Source: an uncultured Clostridia bacterium (GTDB lineage: Bacteria; Bacillota; Clostridia; Oscillospirales; Butyricicoccaceae). From it: a DNA stretch of 18,900 nt. Made by a program: the position numbers and the translations under genes. Where the stretch lies: contig CANUCM010000057.1 in assembly GCA_947856675.1 (NCBI GenBank), positions 1 to 18,900 on the forward strand, given 5' to 3'. The notes beneath the pieces are model-generated. The model did no database searches. It was not told the DNA's origin and was given only the letters and a program-made list of their open reading frames with translations. This document shows positions 1 through 7,484 of this stretch, one piece after another; the first letter of the stretch is position 1; each line of letters opens with the position of its first letter.

Positions 1-120
1 AGCCTTCCCGGCATTGTGAAATGCCCGAAGTGCGGTGAGCCCGTCCTCTCCCACAGAGCATGCAAGGCTTGCGGCACTTATAACGGCCGCGTCGTGCTGA
101 AGGTGGAAGAAAGCAAGTAA
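1..120 (+). CDS. rpmF: 50S ribosomal protein L32, 3' part
   Basis: This is the last 39 codons and the stop of L32, a small zinc-ribbon protein of the large ribosomal subunit; the 5' end lies outside the window. The frame is open from base 1 to a TAA at 118-120. It shows the paired CPKCG and CKACG knuckles with the L32-typical spacing, and the YNGR motif just after the second pair. All four cysteines are kept, so this is the zinc-binding (C+) form rather than the zinc-independent paralogue some bacteria carry. A strong terminator follows 16 bases after the stop, so rpmF probably ends its own transcript, although readthrough into the next gene is possible. Confidence 0.95.
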   Translation, partial: SLPGIVKCPKCGEPVLSHRACKACGTYNGRVVLKVEESK

Positions 121-136
121 ACAGGGCAAAGTAAAG

Positions 137-167
137 ATAGAGAGGGGTTTTTCCTTCTCTATTTTTT
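137..167 (+). terminator. Rho-independent terminator after rpmF
   Basis: A 10-bp stem (137-146 with 153-162, one G-T wobble) encloses a 6-base loop and is followed by a T-tract at 162-167. It lies between the rpmF stop and the start of the DUF512 gene. Confidence 0.85.
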
Positions 168-186
168 CTTGTTTGGGAAAGAGTGC

Positions 187-194
187 AGGGGAGG
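187..194 (+). promoter_or_regulatory. Ribosome binding site deciding the DUF512 start
   Basis: AGGGGAGG lies 7 bases before the ATG at 202. It supports that start over the in-frame TTG at 169, which lies directly in the terminator tail. Confidence 0.7.
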
Positions 195-201
195 TTATGG
201 T

Positions 202-1512
202 ATGTCTGCCGTGGTGACCGGCGTCAAGCGCCATTCGGCGGCCTTTAACGCGGGAATCCGTCCCGGAGAAACGCTTTTGACCGTCAACGGGAAAACCATC
301 CGGGATGTTCTGGATTATCAGTTTTATACCTATGATGCCGAGCTTACCGTGGAGGTGTGCGGCGGCGGACAGACACGAAGCCTGTTCATCCGCAAGGCAG
401 AAGGGGAAGAGCTCGGGCTGGATTTTGAAACCTATCTGATGGATGAGCAGAAAAGCTGCGGAAACAAATGCATTTTCTGTTTTATTGATCAGCTGCCGTG
501 CGGAATGCGTAAAACGCTTTACTTTAAAGATGACGATGCACGATTGTCCTTTTTAATGGGAAACTATATCAGTATGACCAATCTGTCGCAGGCCGATGTG
601 GAGCGGATTATCAAAATGCGCATATCTCCGCTCAACATTTCCGTGCACACAACAAATCCCGAGCTGCGCAGCCGGATGCTGGGCAACCGGCGCGGCGGGC
701 AGTCGCTGGAATGCTTGTACCGCTTTGCCGGGGCGGGGCTGCAGCTGCAGTGCCAGATTGTCGTATGTCCCGGCTGGAATGACGGGGAGGCGCTGCGGTC
801 CACCCTGAGGGATCTGGCGGGCCTTTTCCCTTCGGTAGGCTGTATATCGGTGGTTCCTGTGGGCCTGACCCGGCACCGCCAGGGGCTGGAACCGCTCGAG
901 CCGGTAAACGAACAGCGTGCGCGCGACATTCTGCGCATTGTGGATGAAGCCCGGGAGCAAAACCTCAGGGATTTTGGCGATCCGCAGTGTTATGCGGCGG
1001 ATGAGCTGTACCTGAAAGCGCATATGCCTTTGCCTTCGGAGGAATACTATCAGGATTATTCCCAGCTTGAAAACGGCGTGGGGCTGATGTCGCTGTTTGA
1101 AAGCGAGCTGCGCGAGGCACTGGAAGAAAAAGAGTCTCTCGGAGCGCAGGTGCAGCCCTTTGCGGTGGCGACGGGCAAAGCGGCGGCGCCTTTTATGCGG
1201 CGCATGATTGACTTGATTGCACAAAAGTGCGATAATGATTTCCAATATGAGGTTTTTGCCGTAGAGAATGAGTTTTTCGGAACGGGCGTAGACGTGGCCG
1301 GCCTTGTCACAGGCGGAGATATCATCCGTCAGCTTGCGGGAAATATTTCGGCCGGGCGCCTGTTTATCCCTCAAAATATGCTGCGTCACGGAGAAACGGT
1401 ATTTTTGGATGACGTGTCGCTTCCGGAGCTGGAGCAAGCGCTGGGCGTGCATGTCATTGCCGTGGAGCCGGACGGAAGGGCGTTTCTGCAGGCGGTTTTG
1501 GAAAGGAAGTGA
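202..1512 (+). CDS. DUF512 family radical-SAM-like Fe-S protein with N-terminal PDZ-like domain
   Basis: A 436-residue predicted cytosolic protein. Residues 1-60 resemble a PDZ domain (GVKRHSAAFNAGIRPGE, then a VNG turn). A CGNKCIFCF motif places cysteines at 86, 90 and 93 in the CX3CX2C spacing of radical SAM enzymes. The C-terminal half matches DUF512 (PF04459), including VATGKAAAPF and the TGGDI segment. The family is widespread in Clostridia and cyanobacteria; its reaction is unknown. I chose the ATG at 202 because AGGGGAGG sits 7 bases upstream; a TTG at 169 would place the start just after the terminator T-tract with no ribosome site. Its stop overlaps or nearly abuts der, and the same order is common in Clostridia, which hints at a link to ribosome assembly or a housekeeping modification. 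That link is inference. Confidence 0.9.
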   Translation: MSAVVTGVKRHSAAFNAGIRPGETLLTVNGKTIRDVLDYQFYTYDAELTVEVCGGGQTRSLFIRKAEGEELGLDFETYLMDEQKSCGNKCIFCFIDQLPCGMRKTLYFKDDDARLSFLMGNYISMTNLSQADVERIIKMRISPLNISVHTTNPELRSRMLGNRRGGQSLECLYRFAGAGLQLQCQIVVCPGWNDGEALRSTLRDLAGLFPSVGCISVVPVGLTRHRQGLEPLEPVNEQRARDILRIVDEAREQNLRDFGDPQCYAADELYLKAHMPLPSEEYYQDYSQLENGVGLMSLFESELREALEEKESLGAQVQPFAVATGKAAAPFMRRMIDLIAQKCDNDFQYEVFAVENEFFGTGVDVAGLVTGGDIIRQLAGNISAGRLFIPQNMLRHGETVFLDDVSLPELEQALGVHVIAVEPDGRAFLQAVLERK

Positions 1513-1517
1513 GGCTG

Positions 1518-2849
1518 TTGCCCAAACCGGTTTTGGCCATTGTGGGCCGCCCCAACGTGGGCAAATCATTGCTGTTTAATAAAATCACGGAAAAGCGCCA
1601 CGCCATTGTGGAGGATACGCCCGGCGTGACGCGCGATCGTATTTACGGCGATGCCGAATGGAGAGGCCGTGCGTTTACCGTGATTGACACAGGGGGTATT
1701 GAGCCGCGCGCCGACAGTGAAATATTGCGCTTTATGCGTGAACAGGCGCTGATAGCCATTGACCATGCCGACGTAGTCGTGCTGTTGTGCGATGTGCGCA
1801 CCGGGGTGACGGCGGCCGATCAGGAAGTGGCATCCATGCTCAAACGCGCAAAAAAGCCCATCGTCCTGTGTGTCAACAAGCTGGATACGCCGGGAGATCC
1901 GCCGGCTGAGTTTTATGAGTTTTACAATCTGGGCCTGGGCGATCCCGTGGGCGTGTCGGCGGTGCACAGCTACGGCCTGGGCGATCTGTTGGATGCCTGT
2001 TATTCGTATTTTCCGGAGGAAACGGAGGAGGAATCGCAGGAAGATGACGGGATTCGCGTAGCCGTCATCGGAAAACCCAACGCGGGGAAAAGCTCCCTGA
2101 TTAACCGGGTGACCGGGGAAGAGCGCGTCATTGTTTCCGATATACCCGGCACAACGCGCGACAGCATCGACAGCGTTGTGATGCGCGGGCAGGACAAGTT
2201 TGTGTTTGTCGACACGGCGGGTATCCGCCGCAAGTCGAAGGTTGAGGAGGCAATAGAGAAGTTTTCCGTGCTTCGCGCACAGATGGCAATTGAACGCGCC
2301 GATGTGTGCCTGATCATGATCGATGCGCAGGACGGCGTCACGGAGCAGGACACCAAAGTGGCCGGCCTTGCGCATGAAAACGGAAAGGCAAGCATTATTG
2401 TTATCAATAAATGGGATTTAATAGAAAAAGAAACGGGGACACAGGCTGAGTACGAGAAAAAAGTACGGACTCAGCTCGCATATATGCCGTATGCGCCGGT
2501 TGTGTTTATTTCGGCCAAAACGGGCCTGCGCGTTGACTCTCTGTATGAGCTGATAAAAAAAGTTCGTGCCGCGGCGACCATGCGTATTACAACAGGAACG
2601 CTCAATGCGATTCTGGCCGAGGCTACGGCGCGCGTCCAGCCGCCGACCGACAAAGGCCGCAGGCTGAAAGTGTATTATATGACGCAGACCGGCATTGCAC
2701 CGCCGACCTTCGTGTGCTTCTGCAATGATGCACGGCTGTTTCATTTTTCGTATCTGCGGTATCTGGAGAACAAAATTCGTGAAGTGTTCGGGCTCGAAGG
2801 AACGCCGGTGCGCATGATTGTCCGGCAGCGCGGGGAAAAAGAAAGCTGA
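1518..2849 (+). CDS. der: Ribosome-associated GTPase Der (EngA)
   Basis: Der is an essential double-GTPase that acts in the late assembly of the 50S subunit. About 443 residues. The first G domain has GRPNVGKS (residues 10-17), DTPGVTRD, DTGG and NKLD; the second has GKPNAGKS (from residue 185), DIPGTTRD, DTAG and NKWD. A KH-like C-terminal domain follows and ends near MIVRQRGEKES. In most relatives the first G1 residue is followed by T or S and then L; here it is KSLLF, a small variation. Der usually begins MPKPxVAIVG, so I prefer the TTG at 1518, preceded by AAGGAAG at a suitable distance. A GTG at 1509, overlapping the DUF512 stop as GTGA, is the alternative and would add three residues. 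Co-transcription with DUF512, plsY and gpsA is likely from the spacing. Confidence 0.96.
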   Translation: MPKPVLAIVGRPNVGKSLLFNKITEKRHAIVEDTPGVTRDRIYGDAEWRGRAFTVIDTGGIEPRADSEILRFMREQALIAIDHADVVVLLCDVRTGVTAADQEVASMLKRAKKPIVLCVNKLDTPGDPPAEFYEFYNLGLGDPVGVSAVHSYGLGDLLDACYSYFPEETEEESQEDDGIRVAVIGKPNAGKSSLINRVTGEERVIVSDIPGTTRDSIDSVVMRGQDKFVFVDTAGIRRKSKVEEAIEKFSVLRAQMAIERADVCLIMIDAQDGVTEQDTKVAGLAHENGKASIIVINKWDLIEKETGTQAEYEKKVRTQLAYMPYAPVVFISAKTGLRVDSLYELIKKVRAAATMRITTGTLNAILAEATARVQPPTDKGRRLKVYYMTQTGIAPPTFVCFCNDARLFHFSYLRYLENKIREVFGLEGTPVRMIVRQRGEKES

Positions 2850-2864
2850 GGGGTTTGACACAGT

Positions 2865-3503
2865 ATGGGCTTGCAGCATACGATTCCCGGGTATATTCTG
2901 GCGGCGGGAATCGGGTATCTTTTGGGCTCTTTGAACTGGGCGATTATTCTGTCGAGAGTTTTGTACAAGACCGACATTCGCCGTTTCGGAAGCGGCAACG
3001 CAGGGATGACCAATACGCTGCGCACCTACGGAAAAGGCAAGGCGGCGCTGGTGTTTATCCTGGACGCGCTGAAAACCGTGGCGGCTGTGGCGGCGGCCCG
3101 CTGGCTGGTCGGTACGGAGTACGCAGCCATGCTGGGCGGCACTGCGGCGCTGCTCGGCCATGTATACCCGCTGTATTATCATTTTAAAGGCGGAAAAGGC
3201 GTAGTGTGCGGGATTTCGGCGATTGCCATGCTCGACTGGAGGATGGCGGCGTTTGTGCTGGGCGTGTTTTTCATAGCGCTTGCGCTGCGCCGCATCATTT
3301 CCCTGGCGTCCATTTGCGGCGCGGCGTCATTTCCCGTTGCTGCTCTGGTTTTTCATTTCGGGCAGTGGTATTATTTTGTGTTTGCCGTTGTGGTTGGCGG
3401 CTTTGTCATCTGGCTGCACAGGGAAAATATCAAGCGGCTGGCTGCCGGTACGGAAGCGCCTGTTACGGCGCGCAGGCGAAACAGCGGAGAGGAGAACGGC
3501 TGA
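2865..3503 (+). CDS. plsY: Glycerol-3-phosphate acyltransferase PlsY
   Basis: PlsY is an integral membrane enzyme that transfers the acyl group of acyl-phosphate to sn-glycerol-3-phosphate, giving lysophosphatidate for phospholipid synthesis. 212 residues, a normal length. The family's conserved loops are present: GSLN at 21-24, FGSGNAGMTN at 41-50, and GHVYP at 98-102 followed by FKGGKGV at 107-113. Between them lie hydrophobic segments consistent with several membrane passes. A short basic, polar tail follows the last helix. The start is 15 bases after the der stop, with GAGGGG upstream. Its TGA stop shares one base with the gpsA ATG. That is apt, because GpsA makes the glycerol-3-phosphate that PlsY consumes. 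Confidence 0.95.
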   Translation: MGLQHTIPGYILAAGIGYLLGSLNWAIILSRVLYKTDIRRFGSGNAGMTNTLRTYGKGKAALVFILDALKTVAAVAAARWLVGTEYAAMLGGTAALLGHVYPLYYHFKGGKGVVCGISAIAMLDWRMAAFVLGVFFIALALRRIISLASICGAASFPVAALVFHFGQWYYFVFAVVVGGFVIWLHRENIKRLAAGTEAPVTARRRNSGEENG

Positions 3504-4525
3504 TGAAACTGACAGTGTTTGGCTGCGGAGGCTGGGGCCTTGCCATTGGCGTCCACCTGCAGCGCATTGGACATACGGTGACCATGTGGACCCCGTTTGA
3601 AGAGGAATATGCCGCGCTGCAGGCTCACCGGGGCAACGAAAAGCTCTTGCCCGGTATCACGCTGCACGAGAGCGTGGCTGTCACGACCGACCGAAGCGCT
3701 GCGGCGGATACCGATATGGCGGTCATTGCCGTGCCATCGTTTGCGGTGCACGAAACGGCGCAGAGCCTGCGAGATTTTTTGCCTGCGGGAAGGCCGGTCG
3801 TGCTGCTTTCCAAGGGGTTTGACAAAGACGGCGGCTACTGCCTGCTTTCGGAAACGCTGGAAAGGGCCTTGGAGGGCAAAGCGCCGGTTGTGGCGCTGAC
3901 CGGCCCTTCTCATGCTGAAGAAGTGTCGCGGGGCATCCCGACGGCGGTGGTGGCGGCGTCGCGCAGCCGCGCCGCGGCCGAAGAGGTGCAGAAAGTGTTT
4001 TCCGCTCCGGTTTTCAGAGTCTACACAAGCCCGGATATCGTCGGGGCCGAGCTGGGCGGCGCGATGAAGAACGTCATGGCTTTGGCGGTTGGCATCAGTG
4101 ACGGAGCGGGCTTCGGTGACAATACAAAAGCCTTGATCATGACGCGCGGGATTGCGGAAATGGCGCGTTTCGGCGTCCGTATGGGCGGTAAGGCCCAGAC
4201 TTTCTCCGGTCTGTCCGGCGTGGGGGACCTGATTGTCACCTGCGTCTCCAATCATTCGAGAAACCGCAGGGCGGGCCTGCTGATCGGAGCGGGCAAAAGC
4301 CCGGAGCAGGCTGTGCGCGAAGTGGGCGCGGTGGTGGAAGGATATTATGCCGTTCAGGCGGTGCATGAGCTGCAAAAAAGAATCCCGGCCGAGCTGCCCA
4401 TTTCCGAGGCGATGTACCGGCTGCTGTTTGAAGGGGAAGCTCTGGATCAGGTGGTCCACTCCCTGTTTTCCCGGCAGACGCGCAGTGAGCTGGAGCCGGA
4501 CTGGCACGATCCTTCGGAATGGTAA
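3503..4525 (+). CDS. gpsA: NAD(P)H-dependent glycerol-3-phosphate dehydrogenase
   Basis: GpsA reduces dihydroxyacetone phosphate to sn-glycerol-3-phosphate in the cytosol and so supplies the backbone for PlsY. 340 residues. The N-terminal Rossmann fingerprint is GCGGWG (residues 7-12), in place of the more usual GAGSWG; the GxGxxG spacing is kept. GPSHAEEV begins at residue 134. The conserved block around GAMKN carries Lys189 and is followed by the GISDGAGFGDNTK signature. A GLSGVGDLIVTC motif near residue 235 is also typical. The ATG overlaps the plsY stop by one base and is preceded by AGAGGAGA, which indicates translational coupling. No terminator is visible before asd, only a short AT-rich gap of 67 bases. 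Confidence 0.96.
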   Translation: MKLTVFGCGGWGLAIGVHLQRIGHTVTMWTPFEEEYAALQAHRGNEKLLPGITLHESVAVTTDRSAAADTDMAVIAVPSFAVHETAQSLRDFLPAGRPVVLLSKGFDKDGGYCLLSETLERALEGKAPVVALTGPSHAEEVSRGIPTAVVAASRSRAAAEEVQKVFSAPVFRVYTSPDIVGAELGGAMKNVMALAVGISDGAGFGDNTKALIMTRGIAEMARFGVRMGGKAQTFSGLSGVGDLIVTCVSNHSRNRRAGLLIGAGKSPEQAVREVGAVVEGYYAVQAVHELQKRIPAELPISEAMYRLLFEGEALDQVVHSLFSRQTRSELEPDWHDPSEW

Positions 4526-4592
4526 AGGTCTGCGGCCGCTGCGCATATAGTAAGAAAAGAAGATATTATACATAGACAAAGGAGTCCATTGT

Positions 4593-5672
4593 ATGAAGCA
4601 GTATCGGGTAGGAATTGTAGGCGCGACCGGCATGGTGGGGCAGCGCTTTGCAACACTTTTGGCAAACCATCCGTGGTTTACGGTGACGGCGCTGGGAGCG
4701 AGCGCCAGAAGCGCGGGAAAAACATACCGGGAGGCACTGGGCAGCCGCTGGTGCATGCCGTCGCCGCTGCCTGAGAATCTTTCGGAAATGCGGGTTCTGG
4801 ACGCCGTGGGCGATGCAGAAACCATTGCCCGCTCGGCAGACTTTATTTTTTGCGCCGTGGACATGAAAAAAGACGAGATTCGCGCGCTGGAAGAACGGTA
4901 TGCCCGGCTGGAATGCCCGGTGGTGTCCAACAATTCGGCCCATCGGTTTACGCCCGATGTTCCCATGGTTATCCCCGAGGTGAACCCGGAGCACTGTGAT
5001 GTTATTCCGGCCCAAAGGGCCCGTCTGAACACCCGGAGAGGGTTTATTGCGGTAAAATCCAACTGCTCGCTGCAGAGTTATGTTCCCGCCCTGCATGCGC
5101 TGCGGCCGCTGGGGCTGAAAAAAGTCCTCGCCTGCACGTACCAGGCTATTTCGGGCGCGGGCAAGACCTTTGCCACGTGGCCGGAAATGCAGGATAACGT
5201 CATTCCGTACATCGGCGGAGAGGAAGAAAAAAGCGAGAAGGAACCGCTGAAAATCTGGGGCAGGCTGGAAAACGGCGTGATTGTCCCGGCCGATTCCCCG
5301 GATGTCACGGCGCAGTGCCTGCGCGTGCCGGTCAGCGACGGACATATGGCGGCGGTATTTGCCAGCTTTGAGCACAAGGCCTCCATTGATCAGATGAAAG
5401 AGATGATGCGGGCATTTCAGGGTGAACCGCAAAAACTCGGGCTGCCTTCGGCGCCGTCGCAGTTTTTGCATGTCTTTGATGAGCCGGATTTGCCGCAAAC
5501 TGCGCTGCAGCGCAATCTTGAGGGCGGAATGGCAGTGTCAGTGGGCCGGCTGCGTCCTGACACACAGTACGATGTAAAGTTTGTTTGCCTGTCACATAAC
5601 ACTTTGCGCGGCGCAGCCGGAGGCGCGGTTCTTCTGGCGGAGCTTTTGTGCGCAAAAGGATATATGGATTAA
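4593..5672 (+). CDS. asd: Aspartate-semialdehyde dehydrogenase, archaeal/fungal-type
   Basis: It converts aspartyl-4-phosphate to aspartate-4-semialdehyde with NADPH, the branch point for lysine/diaminopimelate, threonine and methionine. 359 residues. GATGMVGQRF near the N-terminus is the nucleotide-binding loop. The catalytic Cys158 lies in SNCS and the acid/base His251 lies in SDGHMAAV. The long SGAGKTFATWPEMQ and IGGEEEKSE segments are characteristic of the subfamily first described in archaea and fungi (TIGR00978), not the enterobacterial type. The start has AAAGGAG 9 bases upstream. A TATACA box at 4567 could be a -10, but I see no good -35, so it may be read from the gpsA transcript. 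ridA follows, behind its own promoter. Confidence 0.94.
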   Translation: MKQYRVGIVGATGMVGQRFATLLANHPWFTVTALGASARSAGKTYREALGSRWCMPSPLPENLSEMRVLDAVGDAETIARSADFIFCAVDMKKDEIRALEERYARLECPVVSNNSAHRFTPDVPMVIPEVNPEHCDVIPAQRARLNTRRGFIAVKSNCSLQSYVPALHALRPLGLKKVLACTYQAISGAGKTFATWPEMQDNVIPYIGGEEEKSEKEPLKIWGRLENGVIVPADSPDVTAQCLRVPVSDGHMAAVFASFEHKASIDQMKEMMRAFQGEPQKLGLPSAPSQFLHVFDEPDLPQTALQRNLEGGMAVSVGRLRPDTQYDVKFVCLSHNTLRGAAGGAVLLAELLCAKGYMD

Positions 5673-5691
5673 GTTTTTGTGCAAAATCTCT

Positions 5692-5721
5692 CTGGAAATC
5701 CTACGGACCTTGTGCTATACT
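5692..5721 (+). promoter_or_regulatory. Sigma-A promoter for ridA, extended -10 type
   Basis: The -10 is TATACT (5716-5721), immediately preceded by TGC, which gives an extended -10. The -35 is weak (CTGGAA at 5692-5697) with an 18-base spacer. It sits 44 bases before the ridA start. Confidence 0.65.
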
Positions 5722-5765
5722 GTAACTGATGTGAAAGGCGGATTTCCGCAAAAGGAGGACTTGTA

Positions 5766-6146
5766 ATGAAAAAGAAACTCAATACGGCAAAAGCTCCGGG
5801 CGCTCTGGGCCCTTATTCTCAGGCAGTGGAGATTGACAATCTGGTGTACACCTCGGGCCAGCTGGGCATTTGCCCCGAGAGCGGCAATCTGCTGGAAGGC
5901 GTAAAGGCCCAGACCAAGCAGGCGCTGGAAAATGTCAAGGCCATCCTGGCGGAAGCCGGGCTGGGCATGAACGACATCATCAAGACGCTCGTGTTCATTC
6001 AGGACATGAATGATTTCGGCGCGGTCAACGAAGTATATGCCGAGTATATCAACGGCGATGTGCTGCCCGCCCGCTCCTGCGTCGAAGTTGCCAAGCTGCC
6101 CAAGGGCGGACTGGTGGAAATCGAAGTCATCGCGCTGAAAAAGTAA
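5766..6146 (+). CDS. ridA: RidA family reactive enamine/imine deaminase
   Basis: RidA (YjgF/YER057c/UK114) proteins hydrolyse reactive enamine/imine intermediates made by PLP enzymes such as threonine dehydratase, and act as cytosolic trimers. 126 residues, the standard length. The signature GPYSQAV lies near residue 17, TSGQLG follows, and PARSCVEV contains Arg103, the residue that binds the carboxylate of the substrate in active RidA proteins. The C-terminal VEIEVIA strand is typical. The retained Arg argues for a true deaminase rather than a non-catalytic paralogue. The start follows AAAGGAGG by 6 bases. It lies next to asd; a functional link through amino-acid metabolism is plausible but not shown. 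A perfect hairpin terminator follows. Confidence 0.95.
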   Translation: MKKKLNTAKAPGALGPYSQAVEIDNLVYTSGQLGICPESGNLLEGVKAQTKQALENVKAILAEAGLGMNDIIKTLVFIQDMNDFGAVNEVYAEYINGDVLPARSCVEVAKLPKGGLVEIEVIALKK

Positions 6147-6165
6147 TTTTCGCAGACACACATAC

Positions 6166-6196
6166 ATTGCACTGCCGCATGCGGCAGTGCAATTTT
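6166..6196 (+). terminator. Hairpin terminator after ridA
   Basis: Bases 6166-6193 form a perfect 28-base palindrome (14 + 14), folding with a 4-base loop, and are followed by TTTT. It lies 20 bases after the ridA stop and 28 bases before dinB. The T-tract is short, so termination may be partial. Confidence 0.75.
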
Positions 6197-6221
6197 CCAT
6201 TCCGGGGCAGAAAGGGCGGGG

Positions 6222-7466
6222 ATGATTGTGGACAAAACCATTTTACACTGCGATCTGAACGGCTTTTACGCTTCGGTGGAGTGTATCGGCCGGCCTGAGC
6301 TTCGCAGCGTGCCCATGGCGGTGGGCGGCGATCCCAAAAACCGGCATGGGATCATTTTGGCAAAAAATGAGCTGGCGAAGAAAAAGGGCGTTGTCACGGC
6401 AGAAACCATTTGGCAAGCGAAGAAAAAGTGCCCAGAGCTGGTCATTGTGCCGCCGCACCACGACAAATATGCCTTTTATTCTGAAAAGGTCAATGCGATC
6501 TATCAGAGATATACCGATCTGGTCGAGCCGTTCGGCATTGACGAAAGCTGGCTGGACATCACAGGCAGCATGCACCTGTTTGGCGGGGATGCGCGCCGTA
6601 TAGCCGATGAAATCCGCGCGGTGGTGCGCCGCGAGCTGGAACTGACCGTGTCCGTGGGCGTGTCGTTTACCAAAACTTTTGCCAAGCTGGGCAGCGACTA
6701 TAAAAAGCCCGATGCAACCACGGTGATCTCACGGCAAAACGCCGCTGCGTTGCTGTACCCATTGCCGGTCAGCGCCCTTTTGTATGTGGGGCGTGCGTCG
6801 CAGGGCACGCTGCACCGGCTGGGCATAGAAACCATTGGGCAGCTCGCGCAGTACGACAGGAAAGCGCTTGTTCAGGTGCTGGGGAAAGCGGGACAGCAGC
6901 TGTGGGAGAGCGCCAACGGCCTGGACAGCAGCACGGTGCGTTCCGCCTATGCGCAAAGAGAGATTAAATCGGTGGGCAACGGGATGACCTTTCCGCACAA
7001 CCTGTCCGGAGAGGAGGAGCTGCGCCCGGCCCTGAGCAGCCTGTGCGATTCCGTGGCGGCACGCATGCGGCGGCACGGAGTGAAATGCCAGACGGTGCAG
7101 CTGCAAATCCGCGATCCGGCGTTTAAAACCATTTCACGGCAGAAAACGCTGAAATCTCCTACCTTTCTGACCCGGGAGCTCATGCGGGTATCGTGGGAGA
7201 TTCTGCGCGAAAGCTGGGGCCTTGATGCGCCGGTCCGCATGCTGACCGTTACGGGGGCCAACCTGGTGGAAGCAGCTCAGGTTCAGCCGCAGCTTTCGCT
7301 GTTTGAGGAAGAAAGCGATGCCCGCCGGCAAAAGCGCGAAAAGCTGGAGCTTACAATGGACGGTATACGGCAAAAGCACGGAAAGCAAGCCATTCGCCCG
7401 GGCTCTGCGATTGCACAGCCTCCCGACGGGCAGATTCCGGATGAAAAAACCGGCGAACCTTTTTAA
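6222..7466 (+). CDS. dinB: DNA polymerase IV (Y-family translesion polymerase)
   Basis: A low-fidelity polymerase that copies past damaged template bases. 414 residues. The palm begins with HCDLNGFYASVE (metal-binding Asp, steric-gate aromatic). The second catalytic motif is GIDESWLDITG, the DESW form common in Firmicutes. VSVGVSFTKTFAKLGSDYKKPD matches the conserved fingers/palm block. A little-finger domain follows. Residues 357-361 are QLSLF, a near-perfect sliding-clamp binding motif, after which a basic helix (EKLELTMDGIRQKHG) and a polar tail close the protein. The stop codon lies inside the terminator hairpin shared with the gene opposite. I saw no LexA-box-like GAAC-N4-GTTC pattern in the short upstream gap, so SOS control is not supported here. 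Confidence 0.95.
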   Translation: MIVDKTILHCDLNGFYASVECIGRPELRSVPMAVGGDPKNRHGIILAKNELAKKKGVVTAETIWQAKKKCPELVIVPPHHDKYAFYSEKVNAIYQRYTDLVEPFGIDESWLDITGSMHLFGGDARRIADEIRAVVRRELELTVSVGVSFTKTFAKLGSDYKKPDATTVISRQNAAALLYPLPVSALLYVGRASQGTLHRLGIETIGQLAQYDRKALVQVLGKAGQQLWESANGLDSSTVRSAYAQREIKSVGNGMTFPHNLSGEEELRPALSSLCDSVAARMRRHGVKCQTVQLQIRDPAFKTISRQKTLKSPTFLTRELMRVSWEILRESWGLDAPVRMLTVTGANLVEAAQVQPQLSLFEEESDARRQKREKLELTMDGIRQKHGKQAIRPGSAIAQPPDGQIPDEKTGEPF

Positions 7467-7484
7467 AAGGTCCGCCGGTTTTTT
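7444..7484. terminator. Bidirectional terminator between dinB and the DUF4358 lipoprotein gene
   Basis: The outer stem (7444-7455 with 7473-7484) is 12 bp with A-run and T-run flanks, so it works on both strands. After one A-C mismatch an inner 7-bp stem (7457-7463 with 7465-7471) can extend it. The dinB stop lies in the loop region and the stop of the opposite gene overlaps the outer edge. Confidence 0.9.

Noticed and set aside
553..1569. A 338-codon open frame on the - strand opposite the DUF512 gene
   Set aside because: Low-quality His/Arg-rich translation opposite a gene with clear motifs.
4526..4592. Lysine riboswitch or own promoter before asd
   Set aside because: The gap of 67 bases is far too short for a lysine riboswitch, and the TATACA box has no acceptable -35.
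3371..5062. A 563-codon open frame on the - strand opposite gpsA and asd
   Set aside because: Shadow of two well-supported genes in GC-rich DNA; Arg/Ser/His-rich product with no recognisable domain and no ribosome site.
6147..6221. LexA/SOS box upstream of dinB
   Set aside because: No GAAC-N4-GTTC-like site found; the only symmetric element is the ridA terminator hairpin.
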